DNA from: Antedon bifida
Lineage: Eukaryota; Echinodermata; Crinoidea; Comatulida; Antedonidae
Direction: 5' to 3'
NCBI GenBank assembly: GCA_963402885.1
Contig: OY727094.1
Coordinates: forward strand, 5,334,501-5,398,500
Length of the DNA: 64,000 nucleotides
The position numbers and the translations under genes are program-made. Numbering within the stretch: position 1 is the stretch's first letter; the number at the start of each line of letters is the position of its first letter. The notes under the pieces are model-generated. The model was not told the origin of the DNA and made no database searches. It saw nothing but the letters and a program-made list of their open reading frames with translations. Of the stretch, positions 62,850 to 64,000 are shown piece by piece.

Positions 62850-63586
62850 TATATGGTGAACAAGGCGATCTTGTATTGTGCTTATATTCAAGTTGACTGT
62901 CTAATTCTTATTAAATATAATTCTTATATGACTGTCTAATCCTCATCTATTTAGCGCATTGTGTCTCAAACCATTCTCAATCGCCATTTTGTTTATTATT
63001 TTTACACATAGAAAGAAAGCAATTTCAGTTGTACCACGCGGTACACAACGCTGTACAGTACTATAGATTTATGTCGTTATAGGTTTTCTTGGTGGGAGAA
63101 AGGAATTAATATTAAATAAAAACTTATTTACTTATTTTTGTGCATGCTATAATTTTAAGGGTTACTTTATTTATCTATTAACTAAAGAATAAATACATCA
63201 AATGATTTTGTTTACTTTTCCAAAAGCATGTAAAAAATGGACTTGTTAAACCAAAGGTAATACACAGTAAACATTATGTTTCATAAACATTTTTTATACT
63301 GTTGCTTTTCAATTTTTGTTGCAAAAAACAAATTATGCTTTTTATCGTTGCTCGTTTAAAAAAAATAGTTTTTATATCTGCAATAATGTTTCTAGTTAGC
63401 AAAAATCGATATAAAAAAAAATATAATAGTTTCTGTTACTATATAGTTTTTTTTAAATTTATATTTGTTGTTTTGTTTGCTTTTGCACATTTTTGCTATT
63501 TATCCTCGAATACAGAAACAATATACCTCATTATTGATTATTTAATCAATTATAAAATATCACTGTCATTCACCAAATTCTACCAA
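62850..63586. other. ARHGEF10 intron 22, no feature seen
   Basis: AT-rich. No exon continuing the propeller could be found before 64000. The 100-codon frame at 63302-63604 is low-complexity (Phe, Lys, Ile rich) and not credible. Confidence 0.5.
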
Positions 63587-63831
63587 TACAGTAGAACTCT
63601 ATAAAGCTTGGGAGTTGACTAATCATAAGCTACAGTTTGGATGATTCATCGTGTCATGATTGGTCAAATTGCGGTGGGATTACGTCTTTGCATTGAGTCC
63701 AAGTGGGAATGAACTTTAGGGGATACCTTAAAGACCCTTTAAAAAGGTGTCCCCTGAATAGGTGTTGGCTGTTAGTGTTCAAAATGTACTGCCCTTTGTT
63801 CATTTCACAGAAAGGGAGAGGTTCGACTGTA
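63587..63831. mobile_element. pogo-like element carrying a nested foldback copy
   Basis: Outer ends TACAGTAGAA and GGTTCGACTGTA. GGTGTCCCCTGAATAGGTGT lies inside. Nested at 63602-63719 is a copy of the AAGCTTGGTTCC family (AAGCTTGGGAGTTGAC ... CAAGTGGGAATGAAC). Confidence 0.72.
63602..63719. repeat. foldback family with AAGCTTGGTTCC-type ends (copy 4, nested)
   Basis: AAAGCTTGGGAGTTGACTAA and GAGTCCAAGTGGGAATGAAC at the ends. TGTCATGATTGGTCAAATTG relates it to copy 1 (852-969). Confidence 0.65.
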
Positions 63832-63852
63832 ATATGTACTATGAACAAGATA

Positions 63853-64000
63853 TTAAGCTCTGTCTATACTAGTTTGACAAAAAAAGTGTGATTTGCCCAA
63901 ATATGGTAGTGATATGCCCACATATGGTAGTGATATGACATCATCATGTCCATATATGGGCACATCACATTTTTTTGTCACATAAAGTTTGATAGTGCAG
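63853..64000. repeat. AAGCTCTGTCTACACTA MITE, copy 19 (cut by window end)
   Basis: AAGCTCTGTCTATACTAG, two ATGCCCAxATATGGTAG modules and GTCACATAAAGTTTGATAGT up to the last base. Confidence 0.93.

Overview
The window is nuclear DNA of a eukaryote. It is AT-rich, intron-dense, and full of short non-autonomous transposons. Two genes can be read exon by exon, and their best recalled matches are deuterostome proteins. The abundant TAGGCCTA-like and TACAGTA-like words and the mix of foldback elements look like an echinoderm to me. That is an impression only; I could not search a database, so neither class nor species is assigned.

Layout. (1) 1-2092: sequence downstream of the first gene, with a small tandem repeat right after its stop codon. 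(2) 2093-7634, minus strand: CAPZB, the beta subunit of the F-actin capping protein. It has eight coding exons with consistent splice phases and gives a complete 273-residue protein. (3) 7635-14918: the region between the two genes, which are transcribed divergently. It holds a CpG-bearing 46-bp minisatellite (9552-10335), an inverted pair of TATA-like blocks (10770-10800 and 11558-11588) and possible untranslated first exons of the second gene. (4) 14919-62496 and beyond, plus strand: ARHGEF10, a Rho guanine nucleotide exchange factor. I resolve 22 coding exons plus one 6-nt microexon, about 1117 codons, covering the acidic N-terminus, the DH domain, the PH-like domain and the start of the C-terminal beta-propeller. 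The rest of the gene lies outside the window.

Both products act on actin: CapZ blocks filament barbed ends, and ARHGEF10-type proteins activate Rho GTPases that drive actomyosin. The head-to-head order may be coincidence.

Introns and spacers are packed with repeats. The main family is a roughly 110-210 bp inverted-repeat element (TIR AAGCTCTGTCTACACTATCA), seen 19 times, with a variable number of an internal ~21-bp module. Others are pogo-like elements (TACAGTAGAA...TTCTACTGTA), a piggyBac-like element with TTAA flanks and 14-bp TIRs, a hAT-like element with a near-perfect 8-bp target duplication, several foldback families, tRNA-derived SINE-like sequences and five or more satellite-like arrays.

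The gene-level points most worth checking are: a 6-nt microexon in the ARHGEF10 PH-like domain (53202-53207); a fourfold tandem duplication of an ARHGEF10 exon with one potentially spliceable in-frame copy (29710-30270); an in-frame 45-nt cryptic exon (56908-56952); an exon that can be read through to an early stop (33923-34010); and a 59-nt near-perfect hairpin in an intron (26937-26995). I found no sign of a CRISPR array, prokaryotic operon, rRNA or intact tRNA gene, and no complete autonomous transposon.
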